Source of the DNA: Hymenobacter convexus
Lineage (GTDB): Bacteria > Bacteroidota > Bacteroidia > Cytophagales > Hymenobacteraceae
Reading direction: 5' to 3'
Assembly: GCF_030580955.1 (NCBI RefSeq)
Contig: NZ_JAUQON010000001.1
Location: 186,001 to 250,000 of the forward strand
DNA: 64,000 nt
A model generated the notes under the pieces. It was not told the DNA's origin and ran no database searches. It saw nothing but the letters and a program-made list of their open reading frames with translations. Positions 26,580 through 34,787 of the stretch are shown here, piece by piece (position 1 is the first letter of the stretch; each line of letters starts with the position of its first letter). The position numbers and the translations under genes are program-made.

Positions 26580-27251
26580 TCAGGCGGCCGTCGGCAGCTC
26601 GTCGCGGGACGGCGGCAGGCTGAGGGCAATGCCGTAGAACACGTTGAGAAACGTGTAGAGCAGCGCGTGAATGGCCCACACGTGCCGGCTGATGGTCGGC
26701 GAGTATTTCAGCACCAGGTTGCTGGTGAGGAAAATCAGCAGATTGCCCGAGAAATACAGCAACAGGCCCGTCGAAACCCAGAACATGGGGTCGCGCTCCA
26801 GGTGCCGGGTTACTACTTGACGGGTGATTTCGCGCCGGAAATAGTAGAACACAAACGTCAGCACCACCACGCCTTCGATGAAGTGCTGCACCGGGCTGAA
26901 TTCCAGCGTGTCGAGCCGGGGCCGGTAGGTGAGGGCCGTGCCCAGCAGAAACAACCCCACCCCCGCCAAAATGAACCGGCTAATGGGCAGCTCGCGCAGG
27001 GCGTGGCGGTAGATGAGCGCCAGCAGCGTGAACTCAATGGCCGTGTCGATGGGAAACAGGAACAGGTTGGGCCGGTGCCGGACCCGCAGCCACATGGCCA
27101 CGGCCGTGACGACCAGCGCCAGCAGCGTGAGCAGCAACAGGTACTGCATGTTGCGGTCGAGCCGGCGGTATCGAGCCACCCCAATAACGCCGGCAACAGC
27201 CAAGGGAACCGTTGAGAAATCGGTAATAAATTTTTCAACGGCCAGCCACAT
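26580..27251 (-). CDS. Multi-pass membrane protein of unknown function
   Basis: A 223-residue integral membrane protein with about seven hydrophobic segments: VPLAVAGVIGVA near the start, YLLLLTLLALVVTAVAMWL, FLFPIDTAIEFTLLALIY, SRFILAGVGLFLLGTAL, VVVLTFVFYYF, FWVSTGLLLYFSGNLLIF and IHALLYTFLNVFYGIAL. The pattern resembles 7TM sensory modules found ahead of kinases in Bacteroidota, but no output domain follows. Start MWLAVEKF. It lies upstream of the response regulator on the same strand. Confidence 0.6.
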   Translation of the reverse strand: MWLAVEKFITDFSTVPLAVAGVIGVARYRRLDRNMQYLLLLTLLALVVTAVAMWLRVRHRPNLFLFPIDTAIEFTLLALIYRHALRELPISRFILAGVGLFLLGTALTYRPRLDTLEFSPVQHFIEGVVVLTFVFYYFRREITRQVVTRHLERDPMFWVSTGLLLYFSGNLLIFLTSNLVLKYSPTISRHVWAIHALLYTFLNVFYGIALSLPPSRDELPTAA

Positions 27252-27342
27252 AGCTACAAATATCGGTCACCCAGCCCGAGAATGCGCGCCTTAATATTAC
27301 ACACTTTCAGCACCTTCGCTGGCAATACCTTTGCCTCAAAGA

Positions 27343-28158
27343 CTAGTTTACTAGGTTGAGCCGCGATTTCAGGCCCTGATAGCGCACCATGTCCACCTTC
27401 ACGGTGCCCACAAACATCTCGGCCTGAAACAGCACTGGAATCTTGTTGCGGTCATCGGAGAAATACACCGAAATGGCATTTTCGCCCCGGAACAGCTTGT
27501 TGTTGGGCATTTTGGGCACCAGCTTGAAGGCGCGCACGTCGCCGGCCTTGGTTTCCACCACCTCGCGGCCCTTGAAGACGACTTCCAGCATAAAATTGTC
27601 GCCGTCGAAGTAGCCGGGCACGCGCACCACGTCGCCCACCTTCATGCGGTCGAAGTTCAGGGTGCGCAGGTAGTAGAAGCCGCTCACCAGCTCCAAAGTG
27701 TTGTTGGCCACCTTCACGGTGGTGCGGGTGTTTTCGTGGGTGTGGTCGGTCACCTCGGCCACGTCGTGCAGGTGGTCGAAGTCCACGGTTTCGCGCTTGC
27801 GGTAGTTTTTCTCGGCAATCTCGCGCTGGGCGCGCAGGGGCAGAATGCTAGTTGTATCAATCAGCGCTTGCCATTTGTCGCGGATGCGCAGGAAAAAGTC
27901 GAATGAGCCCGTGGTTTTGCCACTCACAGTGGCCTTGTAGCAGGGGCGGCCGTTGAAGCGTTCCAGGCCGCCGGATGTTTCCACGGTGGCCTCGCCGCCG
28001 TTGATGAGGCCGTAGTGCACCGTGTATTTGATGACCTCGCCGCGCCCGAAGCTGGACTGTGGGATGTTGCGCACGGCATCGCCGGGCCCCAAAGCGGGCA
28101 CGGCGGCCGCCAGTAATACCACGATAATAGGAGTAAAAAAGAGCCAGCGGCGGTTCAT
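27343..28158 (-). CDS. DUF3108 domain-containing protein
   Basis: From ATG 28158 the product starts MNRRWLFFTPIIVVLLAAAV, a signal peptide. The mature part fits DUF3108: GEVIKYTVHYGLINGGEATVE, then FFLRIRDKWQALIDTTSILP, and a last stretch YFSDDRNKIPVLFQAEMFVGTVKVDM. DUF3108 proteins are periplasmic or envelope beta-rich proteins of unknown function in Gram-negative bacteria. A TATCTTTG promoter element is at 28224-28231, between the recA terminator and this gene. The extended frame upstream (to 28257) is not supported. Confidence 0.85.
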   Translation of the reverse strand: MNRRWLFFTPIIVVLLAAAVPALGPGDAVRNIPQSSFGRGEVIKYTVHYGLINGGEATVETSGGLERFNGRPCYKATVSGKTTGSFDFFLRIRDKWQALIDTTSILPLRAQREIAEKNYRKRETVDFDHLHDVAEVTDHTHENTRTTVKVANNTLELVSGFYYLRTLNFDRMKVGDVVRVPGYFDGDNFMLEVVFKGREVVETKAGDVRAFKLVPKMPNNKLFRGENAISVYFSDDRNKIPVLFQAEMFVGTVKVDMVRYQGLKSRLNLVN

Positions 28159-28223
28159 AACGGGATAAAGCAAAATAGTTATTCCGGGCCTAGACAAACG
28201 CAATGCCAGCCCAGGCATTGCCC

Positions 28224-28231
28224 CAAAGATA
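28224..28231 (-). promoter_or_regulatory. Putative -7 element for the DUF3108 gene
   Basis: The minus strand reads TATCTTTG, matching TAnnTTTG, 66 bases before the ATG at 28158 and just after the recA terminator. Confidence 0.55.
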
Positions 28232-28238
28232 CGGACGT

Positions 28239-28270
28239 AAAAAAAGCCCGTTGCCATAGCAACGGGCTTT
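28239..28270 (-). terminator. recA terminator
   Basis: Arms aaaaagcccgttgc and gcaacgggcttt around a 4-base loop. It follows the recA stop on the minus strand by about 20 bases. Confidence 0.88.
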
Positions 28271-28292
28271 CAGTCTTTAGCAGTTCAACGCT

Positions 28293-29399
28293 TTACAGCG
28301 TGTCTTCGCCGTCGTCGGCAATGCTCATGTCCACGGGGATGACGTCCTCGTCGCCCTTGGCCATGGTGCGGATTTTGTCTTCGATTTCGGCGGCCAGCTC
28401 GGGGTTGTCGAGCAAGAGCGTCTTCACAGCCTCGCGGCCCTGGCCGATTTTGGTGTCACCGTAATTGAACCACGAGCCCGACTTGCCAATGATGCCCATG
28501 TCGACGCCAAGGTCCACAATCTCACCGACTTTGGAAATGCCCTGGCCGTAAATGATGTCGAACTCGACCACCTTGAAGGGAGGCGCCACTTTGTTCTTCA
28601 CTACTTTCACCTTGGTGCGGTTGCCGGTCACGTTGTCCTTATCCTCCTTGATTTGGCCAATGCGGCGGATGTCGAGGCGCACCGAAGCGTAAAATTTCAG
28701 GGCGTTACCACCGGTGGTGGTTTCGGGCGAGCCGAACATCACGCCGATTTTCTCACGCAGCTGGTTGATGAAAATGCAGCAGCAGCCGGTTTTGTTGATG
28801 GTGCCGGTGAGCTTGCGCAGGGCCTGGCTCATGAGGCGGGCGTGCAAGCCCACTTTCGAGTCGCCCATGTCGCCTTCGAGTTCGCCTTTCGGCACGAGGG
28901 CGGCCACGGAGTCAATCACGATGATGTCGATGGCACCCGAAGAAATCAGCTGGTCGGCGATTTCCAACGCTTGTTCACCATTATCGGGCTGGGCGATGAG
29001 CAAATTGCTCGTATCAATACCGAGTTTCTCGGCGTACGATTTGTCGAAGGCGTGTTCGGCGTCGATGAACGCGGCCATGCCGCCTTTCTTCTGCGCCTCG
29101 GCAATCATGTGCATCGTGAGGGTGGTCTTACCCGACGATTCCGGGCCGTAGATTTCAATCACGCGGCCGCGGGGCACACCGCCAATGCCAAGGGCGATAT
29201 CCAGCGAAAGCGAACCCGTGCTGATGCTCGGAATGTCGCCCACCTTGTTGTCGGAGAGCTTCATCACCGTGCCTTTGCCGTAGGCTTTATCCAGCTTATC
29301 CAGCGTGAGCTGCAGGGCTTTCATCTTTTCGGCGGCGGTGTTCACTTCGCCCTTCTCTGCTTTTTCGGCTTTCGGAGCCGCTTTGGTAGCTAGTGCCAT
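28293..29399 (-). CDS. recA: Recombinase RecA
   Basis: DNA strand-exchange protein that also triggers LexA-type self-cleavage. Walker [10 protein letters not shown] at residues 85-93, Walker [13 protein letters not shown], and the L2-loop region [37 protein letters not shown] are intact. The 368-residue length is a little longer than E. coli because of a 25-residue Ala/Lys-rich N-terminal extension common in Hymenobacteraceae. The acidic C-terminus is typical. Its terminator is at 28239-28270. No LexA box was identified upstream by eye. Confidence 0.98.
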   Translation of the reverse strand: MALATKAAPKAEKAEKGEVNTAAEKMKALQLTLDKLDKAYGKGTVMKLSDNKVGDIPSISTGSLSLDIALGIGGVPRGRVIEIYGPESSGKTTLTMHMIAEAQKKGGMAAFIDAEHAFDKSYAEKLGIDTSNLLIAQPDNGEQALEIADQLISSGAIDIIVIDSVAALVPKGELEGDMGDSKVGLHARLMSQALRKLTGTINKTGCCCIFINQLREKIGVMFGSPETTTGGNALKFYASVRLDIRRIGQIKEDKDNVTGNRTKVKVVKNKVAPPFKVVEFDIIYGQGISKVGEIVDLGVDMGIIGKSGSWFNYGDTKIGQGREAVKTLLLDNPELAAEIEDKIRTMAKGDEDVIPVDMSIADDGEDTL

Positions 29400-29482
29400 G
29401 TGGGGGTGTTTAAGAAAAACGGGTTAGGTTTGGTAAAGTTAACGGTTTTGGCCGGGTCGCAATCGAATAAATCTATTCTTTA

Positions 29483-29509
29483 GCAAAAGCCCTGAATGGG
29501 CGCTTTTGC
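29483..29509. other. Small hairpin in the recA / outer-membrane protein intergenic region
   Basis: gcaaaagc and gcttttgc form a symmetric 8-base-pair stem with an 11-base loop. No clear role; it could be a regulatory operator or RNA hairpin for the flanking divergent genes. Confidence 0.4.
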
Positions 29510-29565
29510 GGCGGCTTTTTCTAACAGAAAGACCAGTGGTTTGGTGCCGCAGAAAGCGGAAATAT

Positions 29566-30816
29566 ATGATGAATTATCTAAGAATTTTAGTTGGCCTTGT
29601 GGCTCTGCTAATTAGAGTGGGAGAAGCACGGGCGCAACTAGATAATCGGGCGTTTACGAGCCCTATGCCAGGCAGGCCGGAAGGCCACATGGAAATGGAT
29701 AATTTGCTAAATGAACAGGGAAAAGAGATTGACTCTGTAACGGCAAATGTTATTCGCACAGCAACTCCGCCAAGTGCCGGCGAGCTGCGCCTGTCGCTCA
29801 ACGCCTTCACCTTCTTTAAAGACAACGAATACTTCAACAAGATTGTCGATGGCTACACGCTTTACGGCACACAATTGAACCCGCAGCTAGTCTATTACCC
29901 AATTAAGGACCTTCGCCTTGAAGGCGGTGTGTTTCTATGGAAGGACTTCGGCAACCCGGTGCTGAAGGCAGTGCGCCCCACGTTTCGGGCTACCTGGACG
30001 ACGGGCAAGCAGCAGATTATTCTGGGCAACATCCGGCCCAACCTGGCGCACAACTACATCGAGCCGATGTTCAACTTCGAGCGGGTGATGCTAAACCCGC
30101 TCGAAGAGGGCATCCAGATGCGCTACCATGGCAAGCGGCTGTTTGTGGACCAGTGGGTGGACTGGCAGCGCCAGCAGTACCGCTACAGTAACTACCAGGA
30201 AGAAGTGGCCGGCGGCCTGAGCACGAGCTACCGCATCAGCCCGGACGACAGCCGCTGGACCGTGGCCCTGCCGTTCCAGTTCACGGCCATTCACCACGGT
30301 GGGCAGATTGATACGCTGGACAAGCCCCTGCAAACGGCATTCAACGAGGCCTTCGGGCTGGAGGCGCGCTACCAGTTGCAGGGGCCGACGGTACAGGCGG
30401 TGCGCTTCAATGGCTACGTGCTGGGCTTCCAGGATTACTCCTTCACGGCGGGGCAGTTTCCCTACAAATACGGCCGGGGTTTGTACCTGAACGGCACCCT
30501 CGAAACCCGTTTTGCCGATGTGATGGTGAGCTACTGGCAGGGTTCACGCTTCATCTCGCCACTAGGCGGCGACTTGTACCAGAGCGCCTCGCGCACGGTG
30601 TCGAACCCTGATTTTCTGGACCCGCAGCGCAAAATCGTGCTGGTGCGGTTGTTGCGCGACTTCCGCATCTCCGACGCGGCGGCCCTTACGGCGCGGGTGG
30701 AGCCGGTGTTTGATTTGAACGCCAAGCTGCTCGACTATTCCTTTGCGATGTACTTCAATTTCCGGCAGGATTGGCTGCTGGGCAACATCGGCAAGCGCGC
30801 GCGGGTAGGGCAGTAA
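29566..30816 (+). CDS. Outer membrane or surface hypothetical protein
   Basis: From ATG 29566 the product starts MMNYLRILVGLVALLIRVGEARAQ, a signal peptide. The remaining 390 residues are beta-rich with many aromatics (YTLYGTQLNPQLVYYPIKDL, QQYRYSNYQEEVAGGLSTSYR) and end FAMYFNFRQDWLLGNIGKRARVGQ. It reads like an outer-membrane barrel of unknown family. The first ~200 bases are noticeably AT-richer than the rest. It is divergent from recA. Confidence 0.65.
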   Translation: MMNYLRILVGLVALLIRVGEARAQLDNRAFTSPMPGRPEGHMEMDNLLNEQGKEIDSVTANVIRTATPPSAGELRLSLNAFTFFKDNEYFNKIVDGYTLYGTQLNPQLVYYPIKDLRLEGGVFLWKDFGNPVLKAVRPTFRATWTTGKQQIILGNIRPNLAHNYIEPMFNFERVMLNPLEEGIQMRYHGKRLFVDQWVDWQRQQYRYSNYQEEVAGGLSTSYRISPDDSRWTVALPFQFTAIHHGGQIDTLDKPLQTAFNEAFGLEARYQLQGPTVQAVRFNGYVLGFQDYSFTAGQFPYKYGRGLYLNGTLETRFADVMVSYWQGSRFISPLGGDLYQSASRTVSNPDFLDPQRKIVLVRLLRDFRISDAAALTARVEPVFDLNAKLLDYSFAMYFNFRQDWLLGNIGKRARVGQ

Positions 30817-30829
30817 TACCAGATATAGG

Positions 30830-31378
30830 TTACTCAGGCCGCACCAGCCAGAAGCGGCAGATTTGGCTCACGGCATCGGAATTGCGAAACCAAACCGGGC
30901 GCTTGGGCGGCGGCTCGGGCTGAAAGCCGTTGGCGCGGGCCACAGCTTGGCCCTTCTCGTTGCTCAGGAAGCAGCGTACCAGCAGGCGCTGGCTGCCCAA
31001 GGCCCCAAAGCCGAACTCGACCACGGCCGCCAAGGCTTCGCGGGCGTAGCCTTGGCCCTCGGCGGCAGCGGCCAGGTAGTAGCCAATTTCGGCCTGCCCT
31101 TTCTGCTGGGGCATGATGCAGATGTCGCCCACGTAGCGGGCCGTGGCGCGGTGCCAGATGCCAAACACGAAGAAGCGGCCCGTGCGCCAGTCATCGGCAA
31201 AGGCGCTCAGGGCCACCTGGGCGTCGGCCAGGGAGCGCACGGCCTGCAGGCGGTCGGGGAAGGAAGGCTGGAAGCGTGGACGGTCGGCATGCAGCAGCTC
31301 GAAAAAAGCACCCGCATCGGCTGGGTCGTAGGGGCGCAGGCAGAGGCGTTCGGTGTAGAGTTGGGCACGGGGCAGCAT
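30830..31378 (-). CDS. GNAT family N-acetyltransferase (RimJ/RimL-like)
   Basis: From ATG 31378 the product starts MLPRAQLYTERLCLRPYDPADAGAFF, the classic RimJ/RimL/SpeG-like opening. The acetyl-CoA loop region EGQGYAREALAAVVEFGFGAL is present, followed by LLVRCFLSNEKGQAVARANGF, the Asn-containing segment where the ligand pocket ends. The 182-residue length is typical. Substrate unknown, perhaps a protein N-terminus or a small amine. The long upstream in-frame extension is rejected. Convergent with the outer-membrane gene at 29566. Confidence 0.82.
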   Translation of the reverse strand: MLPRAQLYTERLCLRPYDPADAGAFFELLHADRPRFQPSFPDRLQAVRSLADAQVALSAFADDWRTGRFFVFGIWHRATARYVGDICIMPQQKGQAEIGYYLAAAAEGQGYAREALAAVVEFGFGALGSQRLLVRCFLSNEKGQAVARANGFQPEPPPKRPVWFRNSDAVSQICRFWLVRPE

Positions 31379-31433
31379 GGCGTCGAAATACGGCAAAAGC
31401 ACCGTCAGGGGATGTACGGGCTGAAGAAAAACA

Positions 31434-31466
31434 AAAAGGCCGCTACTGAACCCAGAAGCGGCCTTT
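31434..31466. terminator. Terminator hairpin
   Basis: Arms aaaaggccgct and agcggccttt around a short loop, upstream of the GNAT gene and directly downstream of the gene ending at 31485, both on the minus strand. Confidence 0.82.
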
Positions 31467-31484
31467 CCAGAAAAATTCAATGGG

Positions 31485-31910
31485 TTACTTGTTGATGCCC
31501 ACGTACTGGCTGGGGCTGCCCAGCGACTGCTGGGTCCGCATCACGTTCACCTGCCGGGCGGCTTCGTTGAAAAACTCCAGGCGGCGGATTAGCATTTCCT
31601 TCGCCAGCACGCGGCCTTCGGGCGTGCGCATGGTGGCGCGCTTGTCGGCCAGCACGTGCTGCATGGCGGCCAGCGTCTGGCCCTCGTGCTTCATGAACTG
31701 CTGCTGGAACTCGGCCAGGCGGGCTACGCCGCTGGCGGTGAGGGTAAAGTCTTCGCCAGCGGCCTGGTTTAGTACTTCGCAAAGCACATACACCTCAATG
31801 GGCAGGCTGGTTTCGAGGGCCGTGGTGCGCAGGTCGAGGCCGGCGGCCAGGGCGTCGAGGATGATGCGCACGTTGCGCTCAAATTGCTGATAGTAGGCTT
31901 GGGCTTCCAT
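31485..31910 (-). CDS. Hypothetical protein
   Basis: A 141-residue helical soluble protein (MEAQAYYQQFERNVRIILDALAAGLDLRTTAL...). I see no signal peptide or recognised family. Segments such as KHEGQTLAAMQHVLADKRATMR and EMLIRRLEFFNEAARQVNVMR suggest a small helical bundle. It is separated from the MoxR gene at 32069 by a family-A palindromic repeat and followed by a terminator. Function unknown. Confidence 0.65.
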   Translation of the reverse strand: MEAQAYYQQFERNVRIILDALAAGLDLRTTALETSLPIEVYVLCEVLNQAAGEDFTLTASGVARLAEFQQQFMKHEGQTLAAMQHVLADKRATMRTPEGRVLAKEMLIRRLEFFNEAARQVNVMRTQQSLGSPSQYVGINK

Positions 31911-31946
31911 GGGGTATGAGGGGGCAGGCGGTCAATTGGAATACAA

Positions 31947-32056
31947 AGAACGTCATGCTGAGCGCAGCCGAAGCATCTCTGCTGCGCAACGCAATCCATG
32001 CAATTGGATTCACTGCTGCGGTAGAGATGCTTCGGCTGCGCTCAGCATGACGTTCT
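31947..32056. repeat. Palindromic repeat family A, copy 5 (extended ends)
   Basis: Arms agaacgtcatgctgagcgca and its complement, flanked by an extra agaa/ttct that continues the palindrome. The loop contains gcaacgcaatccatgcaatt, resembling the loops of copies at 16849 and 52104. Confidence 0.9.
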
Positions 32057-32068
32057 AAAAACTAACAA

Positions 32069-33034
<966 letters not shown>

Positions 33035-33063
33035 TGATAGAAATGAGCTAAGCTAAAAAAGCT

Positions 33064-33148
33064 GTCATCCTGAGCGTAGAAGGACCTTATCACCACTGAA
33101 CGGAAACCGTTCTTACTTGATAAGGTCCTTCGCTACGCTCAGGATGAC
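33064..33148. repeat. Palindromic repeat family B, copy 2
   Basis: Left arm gtcatcctgagcgtagaagg and right arm ccttcgctacgctcaggatg with ttatcac/gataagg-type inner stem. The left arm lacks the internal gcgaa found on the right, so the two arms are slightly unequal. It lies between the MoxR and SurA-like genes. Confidence 0.88.
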
Positions 33149-33160
33149 AAAGAAAGGTTG

Positions 33161-34555
33161 CTACCGGTTATCCGTCGATTCCAGTACTTTGCACTGGGCG
33201 TATTCCGGCGCTACTTCTAGGTACACGCTGCCGCGGTTTTTGGCAAACCACTCATCCAATGCTTTGTTGCGCTTCTCGTTGAGGGCAGCGGCGGCAATTT
33301 TCTGGTAGTCCTGCTCCAGGTTGGCTTGGTGGGGGGGCGTGTTCGATTTCAGGTACAGGATGCGCATGGCGTCCTTGCCGTCGTCGGTGCGGTAGGGCAT
33401 GGGCGGGGTGATGTGGCCCACCTTCATGGTATCGATGACGAAGAAGATGGCCGGGTCGAGCTTGTCGAGGGGCAGGCGCGAACCGCCGTCTTGGCGGTTG
33501 GCCAGCAGGCCGCCGTTGGTGCTGCTCTGCTTGTCCGAGGAATTATCCTTAGCTGCTTTGGCAAAGCTGATGCTGTCGGACAGAATCTGGCGGCGCAGCC
33601 GAGCCAGTTGCTTGGCCGAGGCGCTGGCGTCGGCCGCGCCGGTTTCGGGCTTGAGCAGGATGTGGCGCGTCGAGTACGTGTTGCCCTTGCGCTCGATGAA
33701 CTGAATGAGGTGGAAGCCGAACTGCGACTGCACCACCGGCGACAATTGCCCCGGCTCCAGCTTCATCGATGCGGCTTCGTACTCCGGCACCAGTTCGCCG
33801 CGCTTGAAAAAGCCCAGGTAGCCGCCTTCCTTGGCCGAGCCCGGGTCTTCGGAATACTGCTTGGCCAGCGTGGCAAAGTCGGCCCCGGCCAGCACCTGCG
33901 CCCGGATGTCGTTCAGCTTGGCCATGGCGGCCTGCTTGGCTTTGTCGTTCACCTGTGCCGGAATCACAATCTGACCTACTTCCACTTCGGTGCTGAAGTA
34001 GGGCAGGCTGTCTTTGGGCACGCGGCTGAAATACTGAGCCACCTCGCGGGGCGTCACCGCCACCTTGCCGGTGATGGTTTCCTGCATTTTCTGTTGCGTG
34101 AGCTGGTCCTTAATCTGGGGCCGCAGGTCGTCCTTCAGCGCCTTGATGGGCTTGTTGTATTGCTCCTCCAAACGCTTTTCCGAGCCGATTTGCTGCACGA
34201 AATAGGCCATGCGGCGGTCCACCTCGTTGTTCACCGTCTTGTCTTCTACCACCACCGAGTCGGTTTCAGCCTTGGCCAGCATCAGCTTGTTTAGCACAAG
34301 GCTTTGCAGGATTTTGCATTTCAAATCGGGCGGCAGCGGCTTGCCGGCCGCGCGGGCCACTTCCTGGGCATAGATGAGCTCTACGTCGGAACGCAGCACA
34401 ATCTGGTTGTCCACCTTCACCACAATGCCGTCGAGCAGTTCCTGCCCTTTGGTTCGAGTGATGCCCAACTGGGCTTTGGAGGCGGGCGCCAGGCCCATTA
34501 TCAGCAACAACGTAAGCAGGGCCGACGCCGCAGCGCGATTCACTTTAACAAGCAT
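33161..34555 (-). CDS. Peptidylprolyl isomerase, SurA-like
   Basis: A secreted parvulin-type folding factor, 464 residues. Signal peptide (ASALLTLLLIMGLAPASKAQ), an N-terminal SurA-type region (LLDGIVVKVDNQIVLRSDVELIY), then two rotamase-like domains. Key motifs are FATLAKQYSEDPGSAKEGGYLGFFKRGELVPEYE and a second copy beginning YSTRHILLK with the degenerate DNSSDKQSSTNGG. It probably escorts unfolded outer-membrane proteins in the periplasm. It lies just downstream of a second PPIase gene (34788-37109) on the same strand. Confidence 0.88.
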   Translation of the reverse strand: MLVKVNRAAASALLTLLLIMGLAPASKAQLGITRTKGQELLDGIVVKVDNQIVLRSDVELIYAQEVARAAGKPLPPDLKCKILQSLVLNKLMLAKAETDSVVVEDKTVNNEVDRRMAYFVQQIGSEKRLEEQYNKPIKALKDDLRPQIKDQLTQQKMQETITGKVAVTPREVAQYFSRVPKDSLPYFSTEVEVGQIVIPAQVNDKAKQAAMAKLNDIRAQVLAGADFATLAKQYSEDPGSAKEGGYLGFFKRGELVPEYEAASMKLEPGQLSPVVQSQFGFHLIQFIERKGNTYSTRHILLKPETGAADASASAKQLARLRRQILSDSISFAKAAKDNSSDKQSSTNGGLLANRQDGGSRLPLDKLDPAIFFVIDTMKVGHITPPMPYRTDDGKDAMRILYLKSNTPPHQANLEQDYQKIAAAALNEKRNKALDEWFAKNRGSVYLEVAPEYAQCKVLESTDNR

Positions 34556-34710
34556 AAATCAAATAAGTAAAGCCCAACGGCCAGTCGGCCGGGGCCTGAG
34601 CCACACCCACGCCTAACACGCAAACGGGCGCACAAATTTCACGATAAATCCGCGGGCGGACAAAAACAAGGAGCCGCGCTGCCGGGAGAAGGTTGCAGGG
34701 CGTAAAAACA

Positions 34711-34778
34711 GTTAGCAGTGACCGGTTAACGGTGAACAGTATTGGTTGACTGCTCACCGTTAACCGGTCACTGCTAAC
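34711..34778. repeat. Long inverted repeat between the two PPIase genes
   Basis: Arms of 30 bases (gttagcagtgaccggttaac... and its complement) around an 8-base loop, with an A-containing mismatch near the tip. It is unrelated in sequence to the other palindromes here. The core gaccggttaacggt-like unit is itself near-palindromic. It could act as a processing or termination hairpin between the two genes. Confidence 0.85.
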
Positions 34779-34787
34779 GGGCAATTA

